Positions 1-27,631 are shown, counted from the stretch's first letter. The stretch is DNA of 62,000 bases from Chrysomallon squamiferum (GCA_012295275.1 CM022665.1:29720457-29782456), one strand, 5' to 3'. The notes: a model not told the origin generated them from the sequence alone. Translations and numbers: made by a program.

Positions 1-1
1 C

Positions 2-232
2 GCGCTTCCGGGCAATTCTTTACCAGAAGTTTTAACATGCCAGGATATCGTGAATGATGTCTGCTCAGAGAGTGACGGATCAGAAAGAGGTATCAGAATA
101 TCGTCTGACCAGATTGACGCAATCCGGAAAGAACACGAGTGTTCAGCAGGGGAACTTGTCATTGAAGACGACAAACGTTTCAGAATCGTTGCCAATGGAC
201 ACACCACAAACGGAAATTGTGTTCAGCTCTAA
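2..232 (+). CDS. C-terminal exon of an unidentified gene (partial)
   Basis: Frame 2 is open from the window edge to a TAA at 230-232, giving 76 residues. The segment is acidic and polar, free of the low complexity that fills the neighbouring DNA, and ends in Asn-Cys-Val-Gln-Leu. Frame 3 is closed by a stop at 33-35, and the minus frames have less coding character. Base composition is richer in G+C than the sequence after 270, which fits an exon followed by a 3' UTR. An AATAAA lies at 443-448. No domain or family is recognised, so no function is assigned. A C-terminal PDZ ligand is conceivable from the last residues but is speculation. The 5' part of the gene would lie left of the window. Confidence 0.5.
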   Translation, partial: ALPGNSLPEVLTCQDIVNDVCSESDGSERGIRISSDQIDAIRKEHECSAGELVIEDDKRFRIVANGHTTNGNCVQL

Positions 233-442
233 ACTAAGGAAGTTCGGTACACATTCCGTCCGCTGAAGGAAGCAGAACATTTTTTTTTCTTCTTCTTCTT
301 CATGTATTTTTTTTCATTTAGATCTTGATTTCCATTAACTAAATTGAAATCAGGATTTTTTTGTTTGTTTGTTTGTTGTTTTTCTCAGAAAGGTCTGAAA
401 TCATTGTGTGGATTTCTAAGAAGATATTCATTAAGATGAATG

Positions 443-448
443 AATAAA
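443..448 (+). terminator. Candidate polyadenylation signal AATAAA
   Basis: AATAAA occurs 210 bases after the stop codon of the partial + strand exon, the first canonical hexamer downstream. In AT-rich DNA the hexamer is frequent by chance, so the call rests on its position. Confidence 0.3.
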
Positions 449-811
449 GTTAAACAGGTTTTGACTACGTAAAACATGACTTATGTAAAATAACGTGAGT
501 TGAAACAAGGGTTTCCTTTTATTGTCATCACTTTATTAACGTATGTATCAAATACAGCAGAATATCCGTTCATAGGAATTACCACGTTTTGCTTCGATAT
601 TCGAAGTTGATTTCATATATGAATATTGTCTTCAAGAAAGATGAGATGGAAGTAGAACTAATAATGCAATTTACTTAACACTGTGAAAACATAAAATCAA
701 TATTTCTTTATCAATAATAAATAAAATAAAAAAACATTTGTTGTTTAGGAAATTTCAAATAATAATAATATATTTAAAATAGTGATACTGAAAGATTTCA
801 GTCTAGTTACC

Positions 812-1311
812 TACATAATACATAATAACACTACTTCTTAGAGTACAGCACTACTTCTTACAGTAGAACAAATACATTATAACACTACTTCTAAGAGTAG
901 AACATAATACATTATATCACTACTTCTAACACTAGATATAATACATTATAACAATACTTCTAAGAGTAGAACAAATACATTATAACAATACTTCTAACAG
1001 TAGAACATAATACATTATAACAATACTTCTAACAGTAGAACATAATACGCCATAAAACTTCTTTTTACAGTAGAACAAATACATTATAACACTACTTCTT
1101 GCAGTAGAACATAATACATTATAACAATACTTCTTTCAGTAGAAAATAATAAATTATGACACTACTTCTAACAGTAGAACATAATACATTATATCACTAC
1201 TTCTAACAGTAGAATAATATACATTATAACACTACTTCATACAGTAGAACATAAAACATTATAACATTTCTTTTTACAGTAAAACATAAAGCAGTATAAC
1301 CTACTTCTTGG
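812..1311. repeat. 34-36 bp minisatellite with internal hairpin
   Basis: About 14 imperfect tandem copies of a unit of the form AATACATTATAACACTACTT + CTAACAGTAGAACAT. Most units carry CTACT-TCTAAC-AGTAG, an inverted repeat with 5 bp arms and a 6-base loop. Unit length is usually 34-36 bases, with one 20-base unit at the left end. Copies differ by several substitutions, so the array is not very recent. Confidence 0.85.
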
Positions 1312-1655
1312 TAATGTTGTCTTGTTCGTTTCTTGTTACTTCGTTATTTTCAGAAATACTCCGAAGAAAGAAAGGTGAAAGTCTTAGGCTGAACTCATAA
1401 TTACTGAACCGAATAAATAATGCTATAAATAATAATTAAAATAATTTGTGTTAAAAAGGAGCTTTGTCCCAAGAAATCAGAATAATCATAAATGTTAATG
1501 ATAATTTCTGCACAAAATCAGAAAATTGTGTGTATAGATATAGCATATATAATTTATTTTCTTTAGTAACATATTTGTAAATATATATATTACATCCTGT
1601 TTTATATGGTGGACTTTATTTATTTATTTATTTATTTATTTATTACTTTTATTTT

Positions 1656-1750
1656 TGTTATTATTGTTATTGTTATTGTAATTATTATCATCATCATCAT
1701 CATTATTATTATTATTATCATCATTATTATTATCATTATTATCATCATCA

Positions 1751-1800
<50 letters not shown>
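1656..1800. repeat. (ATT/ATC)n trinucleotide array
   Basis: Interrupted ATT repeats with ATC variants, preceded by a short (TTTA)n block at about 1617-1645. Isoleucine-rich ORFs across it are artefacts. Confidence 0.9.
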
Positions 1801-2010
1801 TGTCATGTGAAATGTATATATATGAGTGTGAATATGATGTAGAGGAATAAAATATTTTGTGTCTGAAGGACTTTAGTTGTTTTGATATATAATGTTATAT
1901 GCATGTTTGTATATGTATGTATGTTTGCATGTAAGTATGCATTATGTAAATATGATGTTTGTGTGAAAATATATTCAACGACGTTTTATTTCAATCTTCG
2001 TCGTTATACC

Positions 2011-2023
2011 ATTATCATCATCA

Positions 2024-2083
<60 letters not shown>
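2011..2083. repeat. (ATT)n trinucleotide array
   Basis: A short ATC-variant head followed by nearly pure ATT repeats. Confidence 0.9.
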
Positions 2084-2084
<1 letters not shown>

Positions 2085-2510
2085 TGATGAAAAACTGATG
2101 CATGACTGACTGTCTGTTTTACTTGTGATAAAATCTATATTGCAAAATATGATCGATTTTGATAAATTAATAAAGTTAGCTTGAAAAATAAAAGATTATG
2201 TAACCCGATAAAGAGAAATGGATTTGTGACTTAACTTCGTCAGCTTCTTAAACGCTAACTAATCAGTGATTCAGTGTCGATAACGAGGTTATTTTCAGAG
2301 ATCGGCAACTTTAACAAAAATGGTTTTTCATGCATTTACTGTTGGTTGATATCCGTTATATAATATCCTGGTAATTAGAACTGCAAAGTTATTGCTGTTG
2401 TTGTTGTTGTGTTATTAGTAGATAATTTTGTCATAGCGCTGTCTCTGACGTTGGACTGTGCTGTTTGACATTTTGGCCAGTAATGGACAATAATCATATC
2501 ATATAAATTT

Positions 2511-2517
2511 CGGGGGG

Positions 2518-2589
<72 letters not shown>
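2511..2589. repeat. G-run followed by (AG)n
   Basis: A run of G residues leads directly into about 35 uninterrupted AG dinucleotides, an all-purine stretch on the + strand. Confidence 0.9.
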
Positions 2590-2593
<4 letters not shown>

Positions 2594-3786
2594 TACACAC
2601 ATATTCAGACATACATGCACACACATTGTGAAAATACTTTTTTCGTGAGGCTTAAGTGTTTTAACAGTTAATTTGGTAATTTAAATGCTAATAAAAACAC
2701 TTGATCCAAATCCTGTATTCGCAACGTGGAATTCTTGGAGTTTTCTAATGGCGGATTATGGTCTTTACATCATGCGCAAGCGCACTGAATTGGTGTCGTA
2801 AATGCCCACTTTGTAAATAACGACTACAGTAATTGGCTTATTCTTTCTTGAGGCCATCAGTAAGTAGTCATTTGACAAATACTTAGAGATGTTAGAGCCA
2901 AATGACAGTTTATATTTGACACCTGAAGCTAATGCTGTACGTTTTCACGTCAGTGAAAAGAATAGTTTGTTTTTCTTGTGCTTTAAAGTTACATTGATTT
3001 CCTTCTCTTTTTCAATTTTGAACCGGTTTGTCATTTCTTTGTCCTTTTTTATTATTTTTTTTTGTCTGATATAAATTACTGCTTAATAGACGTCCTTATA
3101 TATAATAAGTTGTACCCAAATCTTCACAAATTTAACCTGTTTATACGTTTATTTCTTTTGACTATTTACATATGAAAATGACAGTACACAAAATTTAAAA
3201 AAAAGAAAGAAAAACAAGTTTGTAAAAATGGACTGTCATCAAGCTGGGAAGACTTATCAGACACCAAACAAATATTCAAATCATGGTGTATATTATTTCA
3301 TGCTAAAAATCGTTACGGCGTGTCGTACAGTGAGAACACCCCTTTAATATCGATGGTCAGACAATAGCCAGTGATTGCGAATTATGTTTCTCCTATGTTC
3401 CTTGCCAGTCAAACTAACTATCATTTTGTAGTATACAAAACATAAAATAGCAAGCTTCGATAGTTAATTTTCTATTAGGTTTCAAAGAGTAGGCTCACTT
3501 TTTGTAATAGTAAATAGATTTTGCTACATCGCTTGAAGCAACTTGCACATTTGCTGGCGTCATTAATCTGCTTCTATATCTAGTCTTCATAAGGTAGAAA
3601 GCTCCGAAATGAAAAAGCAGCTTTAGGAATAACAAATAATTATCCCCCAAAAAAGAGTTCAAAGAAAAAGAATAACGAAATCGTAGAGTTTCATAAACAT
3701 GTTTAACAAAAATATAATTATTTTAAATTCGGGATGAGTTACCTTCCTTTGACGTCTTGGTATTGTTCCTTTTCAAATGAGTGAAT

Positions 3787-3897
<111 letters not shown>

Positions 3898-5653
3898 TAT
3901 GTGTTGCTGTTTTTAGAAAGTAATACATACTGTTACACTATCTTAGTCACAACACCAATCATCCGCGTGAAACAAACAAAAAACTGAAGAGTATAAGAAA
4001 AAAGAAAATCGCATTATTACTGTAACTATCTCTCTGACCCTTAATGCAGGTCAATATTAGTTATCTACTTACTGAGAAAAATTGATCTTAAGAAGAAGAG
4101 TGGACCAACACTTCACATTATAGACTAGTCACTCTATTATTTTCACATCTCAAATCAGTCGATGTTAGGTGCTAATTTGAAAATAGTATACCACAAATGC
4201 TTCTGAGGCAAGTAAGAAAAATTAGTTACTACAAACAGAGCATATTTACAGAACAAGACCCAATATCACCTCTTGTTTGAACCCAGTAGCCATACTGTAA
4301 TGAAACACACCAGTGTAAATACAAAACAGAGCAATCAATTACTTCACAGAAACCAGCATCAGAGACGCTGTCAGTAGCGGATCCAGTGTTGAGAGAGGTG
4401 ATTTTTGAACAGAGCGAGATAAAAAGAAGAGAGCATTTCATAAAGAAGCTGTCATTCCATGTGATTGATCATTCGAATGTTGAATGCAGTAATATATCTC
4501 ATCCTGATACAATTTCAAAGTCAGTATAGTTCGTTGCATTATATTTTTCAGTGAAGTGTCATGTCTGTATCATCATTTCCAGTGTTGTACAATGCACTTC
4601 TTACAGCAGTAGACAATACAAACCTACTGAATGTTCCGCCGTGTACATCATTCCACATTAGAAGGAAACAATAATTCATCTCACCTTAGACGGAAAAAAC
4701 ACAGTGCTGACGACAGCACATTATGCCATACAGTTCCATAACTTAAAATATCTCTTACAGTAAGCCACACTACATCATACTTAGCCTGAATTTTAGAGGC
4801 TTGGCACTAAGCTGTCGTAGAAAACACCAAATTACACAGTTCGAAAATATACACCACATAAAACCAGATTTTCAGACGTACTAAGAAAGGCAAATTTTTT
4901 TTTTTTTTTTTTTTTGGTGTTTTGGTTTTGCTCTAAGTTTGGATCGTCAGTTTTTCAATAATAAAAAAATTACATGTAGTTACACGTAGTTACACAGTAC
5001 GTGAGATTTTATAACAACAGTCTCTGCTCATTTTTGTGGTGAAAAAAAAACGAAACTGTTGGTTTTGTAGCTGATAACAGCGCTGGATCCACAGAAGAAA
5101 ATGTTTGTCTGGTTGTTTTTTGTTTTTTTATCGACATGAAGGATTTTGCAGGAGTGACGTAGTGTTGATGATAAATAGTTTTATTATTACCTGTCTTCTG
5201 TGAATATGCACGAATTTCTTCTCGGTATTTTCATGCATGTACCAAATAACATGTAGATTTTTAAGAATTTTCATTTTCGATCTGTTTTTTCGGGGAAAAA
5301 AAAAAAAAACCCACCAGAAAAACAACAACAAAAACAAACAAAAAAACAACAACAACAACAAACAAAAAAAAAAAAAAAACGCATATATTGCTGACAGCTT
5401 ATTGTAACAGTAGATATTTTCCTGGATTGTTGTTGACAAACCTTCAAAAATATCTAAGTGGAGTACACCCACTTGATCTAAAATATTTCATTAGAAATTA
5501 CAGTATGATTAGATAAAATAGGAATTGTGTTTTAGATGATGTGCTTATTGGGCAGGAAAACTTAAAACTAGTAGGGAAATTAGGAAATTGTAAAAAAACA
5601 CACCAAAACCCAACAATTCTGTGTACCATTATTTGTGTGCATGTCTGTGTTTC

Positions 5654-5679
5654 TGTGTGTGAATATGTATTCACACACA
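5654..5679. repeat. Perfect 12-bp-arm inverted repeat
   Basis: Positions 54-65 of this kilobase segment (5654-5665) are the exact reverse complement of 5668-5679, with only a TG loop. The arms are TG-type on one side and CA-type on the other. Confidence 0.85.
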
Positions 5680-6523
5680 CACACACATAGATATACATAC
5701 AAAGATAAATACACATATAATGCAAGTGGAGATGTATGTATGCATATTTCTATGTACCTACGCATGTGTCCAAGTGTTTGTGTTTTTTTCTATATTATTA
5801 TTGTCTCTGTGTGTGTATTATATATGTATTTATGTATTTAGTGTGTGTTGATATTTCTAATTGTATCTGTATTTTCGTTCGTAATAAAAATGGTTTTAAC
5901 AATAAGAAGGATTTAGATTTCTGAATGCATGTTTATGTGTTCATGTATATGTTTATATTTTTATTTGTGAATGTGTGTGTATGTATGTATGTATGCATGT
6001 ATGTAAGCATGTATACACGCATGTATATATAATGTATCTATATATTTTTCTCTCTGTCTATCTGTTATTTAAAATTCTTCAGCTGAGAAATGAGCATGTC
6101 TGTCCTCACTGAACTTTTTCATCCGTCTTCGATCGAATTTTTGAGAGTTAATGTTCCTTTACACACGTCATCGAATTTGTCTTCTTAGTAATCATTTTAA
6201 GTCTTTAGTACCATGGAGATATGATTCAGAATTTCAACTACAGCTGTTGGCGATAGACATGCGTATCTCGGCGTTTGAAACTCAAATGACAGTTGTTACC
6301 GTTGTCAATCTACTTGTTCCATAAACATGACGTCACACAGTAGATTTGAATTGCTTCCGTTTCCTCTTTTTGTATTATATCAGCAACTCATATAAATGTT
6401 AAATGTATACTGCATATAATTTTGGGTTTGTAATTGTTTTAATTAGAGAAATATAATATAAAAATAACTTTAAAATCTACGTGTGATTTACGTTCACATT
6501 ATATTACAATGAAGGGTTAAATT

Positions 6524-6562
6524 TTATTATTATTATTATTATTGTTATTGTTATTTTTGTTG

Positions 6563-6609
<47 letters not shown>
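6524..6609. repeat. (ATT)n with GTT interruptions
   Basis: Interrupted ATT trinucleotide tract ending at about 6609. Confidence 0.85.
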
Positions 6610-6610
<1 letters not shown>

Positions 6611-7690
6611 GATTAAGATGTGTTTCTGAACGGCTCTGGGTGAATGTGTGTGTAAGATGACTACGGGTCTTTAAATAGTATGTAATTATATTAATGGTGG
6701 TGGTAAGAGTAGCAGACGAAGAAGAAGAAGAAAAAATAATAATAATTTCCGCCAGACCTTATATGTTTCATATCTATAATCTCGTAACTATTATTTGTGG
6801 GTGACATATTTGAAATTACAGGATGTTAGGTACAGCTGAAAAAAGAGATTTTTCTTGAAGTCCATCAGGTGTTTAAGGATAATGGATTCCACTGAATTCT
6901 TCTCTTTTAGTGAACGTAAGCGTATTAAGATAGCATACACTGGATACCAGTCCGTGTTGCTTGAAGCCATTAGCAATCTGATGAAATTATAAAGCAATTT
7001 ATACGTAATATTCGCAAAAGGTCAGTGAAGTCAGAAATAACTGTTTATAGTGAAGAAATGAATTTTTGGGGTAATATCTCTACCGAAATGTACAGGCCAG
7101 TTGATTTTAATATAAATTAAAAGTGTTAAATCGCAACAAAAAAACAGAACAGAGAAAAATACATTAATTTTGGTTTTACCATGTCCTGAATTTATTTTCA
7201 ATAATTATAAGTTAATAAATTAAAAAGTTGAAGAACTGTATGTATATATCCAATAGATATGTTCAAATATCAGTAATTAAGTAAGATAAAATACTACAAC
7301 TAATACTAATAATAAAAAGTATTGCATGGAAAGCAAAACACGAAAGAATACGATGCTATTTTGAATTCTACAGCGTTCTTATTTTATTGTCGCCAGTTAT
7401 TTCATGCTTTTTTCTGTCTTTAAGTTATCTTTCTATCTTTCCTATAGTCAGTTCACAGCACGTAAAACACAGCTAACTTGAGATTTCTCTGATGTCAGCT
7501 CGCAATTCTGATGGTGAACATGACAAGAAAAGGGTTAACATCAATAACGTATGTTAAAGCAGACAAGAAATACTCTAATTTATTTTATTACGAAGTAATG
7601 GAAATCTTCTTCGGTATACATACACAAGTGGATAAAGATTTACATAAATATTGCTTTTACGAATATTAACTGATTTTAATATCAACGGTT

Positions 7691-7693
<3 letters not shown>

Positions 7694-7771
<78 letters not shown>

Positions 7772-7812
7772 ATTTTATTATTATTATCATCATCATCATC
7801 ATTATTATTATT
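7694..7812. repeat. (AAT)n joined to (ATT)n: long AT palindrome
   Basis: About 15 AAT units run directly into ATT units around 7741, so the two halves are reverse complements and the tract can fold into a long hairpin. ATC-variant units follow to about 7812. Confidence 0.9.
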
Positions 7813-8145
7813 AAAATTAAAAGCTGTGAAAAACAACAACAGCAAAGAGAAACGTCTATCAACTTCATATTTTCTTACGTGTCATTCTGCATTAATAATT
7901 TCTAAAAAAAAAAATAAAAAAAAGTTAAAAAAGTAAAATAATGTCTAAAATTTCAATTCTATTTTGTTCCAAATGCAATATAATGATATATATGGTATCA
8001 GAAGGCAAAGAAACCAAAAGAATTTACATGAAATTTACCAATGTCTGAAGGTTTTTTTTTTTTTTTTTTTTTTTTTTCCTTATTATATAATAATGTAATA
8101 AATATCATCTGACATAAAACAATTTCTTATTTGTTTTTTTAAATT

Positions 8146-8176
<31 letters not shown>

Positions 8177-8320
8177 TTATTATTATCATTATTATATTTT
8201 TAATTTGCCTTACTTTATTATCTTTTTTTTTTTATTTATTTTTTCATTATTATTTTTATTTATTTATTTATTATTATTATTTTTCTTTTTTTCTTTTATT
8301 TTCTTTTCTTTTTTTTTTTT
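8146..8320. repeat. T-rich (TTTA)n/(TTA)n low-complexity tract
   Basis: Tandem TTTA and TTA units interrupted by long T runs, ending in a short GAGAGA segment. The ORF across it is compositional. Confidence 0.8.
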
Positions 8321-9870
8321 TGAGAGAGAGAAAAAAAGATACTTGCAGAGACGAACAGAAAGACGAAGGAATCATTGTATAGAAATAGATTTCAAGATAA
8401 AATTAATTTCATTACAAAGGGTTAAATAACAAGCAAATACCAAATAAATAAAACTAGAAACTAATGAAAAAAAAAAAAAAAAAGATCTGCACGCTGGATT
8501 CACCTACTGCTTAATTATAATTAAAAACATATATATTAATAAAAATAATTATGACTGTCACGACCATCAAAACATTTTTATATTTTGTAGTTACGGTGAA
8601 TTGTGACAGTGGTTCTGTCCACAGAATATTTGAGTTTACCTTGACTAGTTTAAAATGACTTAATTACAGTGTTATATTTTCCAAATATTATTTTTGAAAT
8701 CGCAACCAGTCTTTGCTAATAACAAAGTATGACACCGGTCAGCTCAGAAGGGTTACACACAACTGGTATTTTCGCTTGCTGTTGTAATCGTTTCTCGGAA
8801 ATGAAATCACGAAACAAGATGATATATAGGATTCCACACATTCTAACAGTTATGTTATTGTTTACTATTTACACATTTAGTTTACGAATAAATAATACAA
8901 AGAATACAAATATATATTTATTTAGTATATGAATTTTGTTCATACAACCTCCAAATCGAAATCTAAAATAGTTGTATTATTCATACACAAGCTACTTAAT
9001 CAATATAATAAAGATACGTTTTAAAAAGAAAATGATCTTTTCGACCGAAAAATGCACTTACAGTGTATAACAAATAATTTTTTTTTTTTTTTTTCAATTT
9101 AAAAACCATTTAATAAGTATGTGACAGATGAAGTCATAATAACAAAACACAATAGACACAAATTAAGGAGATAAAAAAAATAATAATAATAATAAATAAA
9201 ACAAAAATAAAACAGTAACTGTTTCCGCATAATCTAAAATATAACTTTGTTTTAAAAATGTTTTCAAAAAACCTTTGTTTTCTTTTCATTTCTATCATAT
9301 AATAAGATTAATAAAATAGGTCTTTTACAACAATAGTCTAAAGCCGTATTTCTTTCATTCCAAAATCTCATCCGTCAAATGATGATAAAACGTAACATTT
9401 TGATATTTGTTTCTATTTCGTTTTATTTTTATTCTTTCAGAAAAAAACCCACGAAAAAAACAAACAACAACATATTTATCAGTTACAACAGTGATTGTGA
9501 CAATTTTGAAAAATTACTTTCGCAAAGAAAATAATTAACCCAGAATTCTTGAAATGAAAGCTTTAGTTGCAGTGTTATAAGAAAAGTAAATATGATACCT
9601 GTACATTACCAATATTTTCTTTATTTCGTTTATTTGTTTGTATTGTTATTGATTTTTACAACTTGGTTTAAAACATGCGAGTTATGTGTCGTCTTTCGTT
9701 TGCCTCCGTATTTTTTTTATCAGTTTGTTTGTTTATTTAAAAATTTTGAATATTATCATCTTACATGTATGTTATCACACACACACACACACACACAACA
9801 CACACACAACTGAAGGTTTTTCAAATTCACTATTTTTTATCGTTCTTTTTTATTTGTTTATTTATTTATT

Positions 9871-9912
<42 letters not shown>

Positions 9913-11299
9913 GGTGTTATTATTAAAAAAAATTAATTTGGTAGTTTTTTCTAATTATTTATTGATTTGCTATTTATTTTATTTATTTATTTATTTATTT
10001 ATTTACTCATTCATTTTTATCAGAAATGAAAGGATTACAAGAATGCCATATTTTGTGCACTTACAAGCTACTAATGTACTAATACAGGAAATGTTGTGTA
10101 AAAGGTAAACTCGGCGAATGATGACACTGATAACTATGTTTCTATTGACACCGAAAATACTTCAAAGTGTCGTACATGAAGCTTAAATTATCAAACGAAA
10201 TAAACTCATTTGCGCTTACTTTGTGGTTCATTTTCGATCAAAGAACAGAGAATGCGTTTAATTAACGTTACTTTGATAACGAATAATCATTATAACATGG
10301 AAGTATATTATTTGTGTTCAAATACCTTTGTAAATAGTCGATATTACGTAGATACACATTTCCACAGAACTTGTAATCATATGCATTGAAACCTGAATGC
10401 AAATTATTTATAGGAAAACGCAGCGTATTCTCACAGAAGGTGGCCTGTACTTTTAACTGGCGCTATAACTTTTACTCATTTTAAGTGAAAATGGTCATAG
10501 ACAAAGTGACTGCAGGCAAAATGTGAAGATTCCCAGAAGGTTGTACGTATTCTTCAATTAAACTTCTATTTTACAGCAATAATGACAACCCACAATTAAT
10601 CAATATCGCCTAGAGATTTCATTAAATAAAAACAAATTTGTACTTTTTAAATGCATGATCATCACCATTATCACTGATAATGAGGTGTCATCAAACACAG
10701 TAAAAGAAAACGAGAATGTGATGTAATTATTCAAATACCACATGGTGAATCAAGAATAAATTAGAAGTATTTATGTATGTACTTTCAGTTTCTCATTTCA
10801 AAGGTTTCATTCAAATTATCATTTATGAAAATATTAACAAGAAAAAGATTTACAATTTTCACAATAATTACCAGTTTAATTTTCCTTAATTACTTATTTT
10901 TGTTGTTATGTTGTAAAATAAAAACAGACTATTTATTTATCAACATTTTACAGCATTCAGAAAGAACGTGTTAAAGCTCAACACGTTTCTATACTGTGAT
11001 AAACATGACCTCTGTAATGCATGCAATGACTAGTATTGTCATCACTATACCAAATATGTAAATAATTATTATTATCTTTTTTTTTCAATATAAATTCTGT
11101 CCTTTGTTTGTCATTATAAAATATGATTATTAGGTTTTAATCATGCAGTTTAGTAAACTAGCTTTAATAAAAAGACAAATGTCACCACAGTGGGCAAGGA
11201 GTGTTTTTATGTACTGTCATAAAGGGAACAAGACACCAGAGTCACCCAGGCATGAAGAAAACAACATTTTAAGTGAACATTGAACAACAGAAATGTAGT

Positions 11300-11542
11300 C
11301 ACATCAATACATCAGAAAATTCTAACGCACACACACATCAATACAAACAAAGAGTGGAAAGATTGTAAACAGTTTATTTTGTAACAGCAGTTCTAAAGTT
11401 ACAAACACTCCTACATTCATACATTGATCATGATCTTTCATTCTTGGTTACACAACACAACCTTTTTTCCCCCAACAAAACCAAAACATATCAACATTAA
11501 CTGCTTTAAAAAATAATTCAAAAAAACTAAATAAAATAATAA

Positions 11543-11577
<35 letters not shown>

Positions 11578-14181
11578 AAAAAGTAATAAAAATGAAATAT
11601 AAATTCATATGTACATACATATTTGTATTCAGTTTGTTTTGATATTTATGTATATATTATGCATGTATAAACATGCACACACATACAAATGGACACCAAT
11701 ATACCAGTTTTTAAAAGGAAGACAAAAAAAAAAAAAAAACCAAAACAACTGAAAAAAAAAAAAAGAATGGAAGAAAAAGAAAAAAAGGCAAAATAAACTA
11801 TATTATCATACAAAAGTCAAAATTATCTGAAATGGTTTAAATTTACTTGTTGTATACAACATAATATTGTGCAAATGAAATTAAACTTTCACTGCAGTAC
11901 AGTGAAGGGACATAACTCCTGTTGATGGAAAGTTATCTTGAAGTATAATTATTTCAATCGAGTTGTTCTCTTCTTTTTTTTTCACCATGAAAAATGTCCA
12001 ATGTAAGTCCAATTACATTAAAACTGTTACAGTCTGGATGGTTCTCATAGCTTGGATCATTCATGTGATAAAATCATTTTTTTCATAAATGAGCAAAACA
12101 ACAGAAATCATTGGTTTAATCTCATGAGGGACCTTTAGTTACTTAGGTAGTGGTCACAGCACAGTGAATTACAATGTAATCTCCAGTGTGTCATATCAGT
12201 TCAGTGCAGTGCTGGGTATTATGTTATTTTCTTGCACCATGTTTCAAATTTTTGCTGACAGATAAGTAGTGAAGAGGTTAATATAAATAACTGAAACATC
12301 TGGAACTATGAGTATATGGTCTTCAACTGTACACTAAGTTAAAAGAATAATAATAATCACAAGATATGCTGTACAATAACAAATAGGTAAATATTCAGAT
12401 TTTATTGAAATCTAACATTGTTTTTAGCTATTCTCTTTTTAAGAGAATGCAGAAGAAAAAAAAAGGTTTAAAGAATTGTTACAATATATATATATATATA
12501 TTTAAACAAACTTTACATAACATAAAAATAATAATAATTACAATTTTAAAATCCTTTGATTATAAATGTACATAAAGTTTATATTTTCCTGGTTTTTGTT
12601 CATAATTTTTATTTACCGTTTTTTTTTTTTTTTTTTAAAATTATTATTTTATTTCATTTTTTCTTACTGGCCAAGTGAATAATGCAGCATTACTGCATGG
12701 AAAGAAAAGCTTTTTAAAGCTAAACATAGAAATTATAAATCAGAAATAACCACTAAAACAAATTTTTTAAAAACTGTTAGTAATAATTTTAAGAAAAGAA
12801 AAATCACAAAAATCTCAATACACAGTAAACTGAAGATATACAGGATGTAGAAACACTGGTAACATACATTAAAACATTTCTAAATGAATGTAACGAATGT
12901 CTATGTACAATGATAAAGTGATTATCTAGATTAATAACACAAATATACATTTTCCTGAATTTTTAATTATTATTTTTTCTGTTTGTTTTTGTAATAAACA
13001 AATACCACTGGAACCGGATTTTGTAAACACAAAATATTTGTTATATACTTATACACATAAAACATGTACATATATAAATTACTGGTACACCCCAAGACAT
13101 TTAAAAACTGTATTAATGTTTTGCAAAACACTGTGTTTTTAAATTACAAGTATAACCCTGTATATATAAATGTTGAAAACCAAACACCTTGCAAACTTGT
13201 TTTGTAACAACATTCACCCAAGCAAGTGAATATTTCAGAATGAAAGACAAGAAAAAAAAAAAGTAAATAATAATACAAAACAAATAACTGAACATTAATA
13301 CCATATAAATATGATTATGCAATTACATTACCAGATTTTAACACCTGGTATAATAATAAATGTTTCAATCACACAGAGAGTGTAATTTGTCATTCATAAA
13401 ACCGATAACTTTGGTGCAAATGATTAAAAACAAGTCATATTAAACTGTGCATCTGACTAAACAAGTTAAATTCATGAAGAAGGAATCAAAATTTTAACAA
13501 TATAAATTTGTATGTATATTATTTTATTTTACAGATTTAATAGAAAGTTTTGTTGTTAAAATATCTATAAAATAAATTCATTAGCAAGAAATCTATATTA
13601 GTGTATGTAAAACATAACACATTAATAAATTTGGATTTAATTGCTAGCATCTGCGTGCATTTATGTATGTATGTATGTATATATTACATACACACATACA
13701 GCAATTCAAAATACAATGGAAATATTATATTTTCAACAGAAATGCTTTGGCACTTGATTGTATTATAAAAAAAAACATTTCTGAAAATTAAAAAAAAAAG
13801 TTCATCACTTTTTACAAACTATTTTTAAAAATATCAACAGTAACATTATTATAGACAGTATTTTTCCAAAAAATTATTTATTTATTTGTAAGACTGTGGA
13901 TTTTACTTGTAAGTCTATTACCATTCTAGCTTCTTCTAGTCATTTTTTGCATGTGCTTTGTGGATTTCTGAACTACACATTCATACATTTATTGTCTTTG
14001 TGTCCATAATAACAAAAAAAGCATATACCAATAAAAAAAATAATGGTAATAATACAAAGTATTTATATATTTGATATGAGGAACTGTTCTAAATGTGTTA
14101 TTGATCAAGAAGCAACAACAAATTAACAGAAACATTTTCCATGTCCTGCTATTTCACGCGAGATGTAACAGGGCATGGGGG
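11300..14181 (-). other. SEL1L 3' flank / probable long 3' UTR
   Basis: Very AT-rich sequence with A and T runs, short AATA repeats near 11540-11580 and no coding exon. On the minus strand several AATAAA sequences occur, the last convincing one being the complement of 11373-11378. I cannot tell how far the transcript extends. Confidence 0.35.
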
Positions 14182-27594
<13,413 letters not shown>

Positions 27595-27631
27595 GATGGC
27601 AGAACTCCACTGATATTCCCACTATTCAGTT
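27595..27631 (-). other. SEL1L: SEL1L 5' untranslated exon segment before the start codon
   Basis: A pyrimidine-rich tract ending in TATAG gives an acceptor at 27633-27632. The segment from 27631 to the ATG is non-coding and contains an in-frame TAG for a candidate upstream reading frame. Inferred from splice-site sequence only. Confidence 0.5.
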
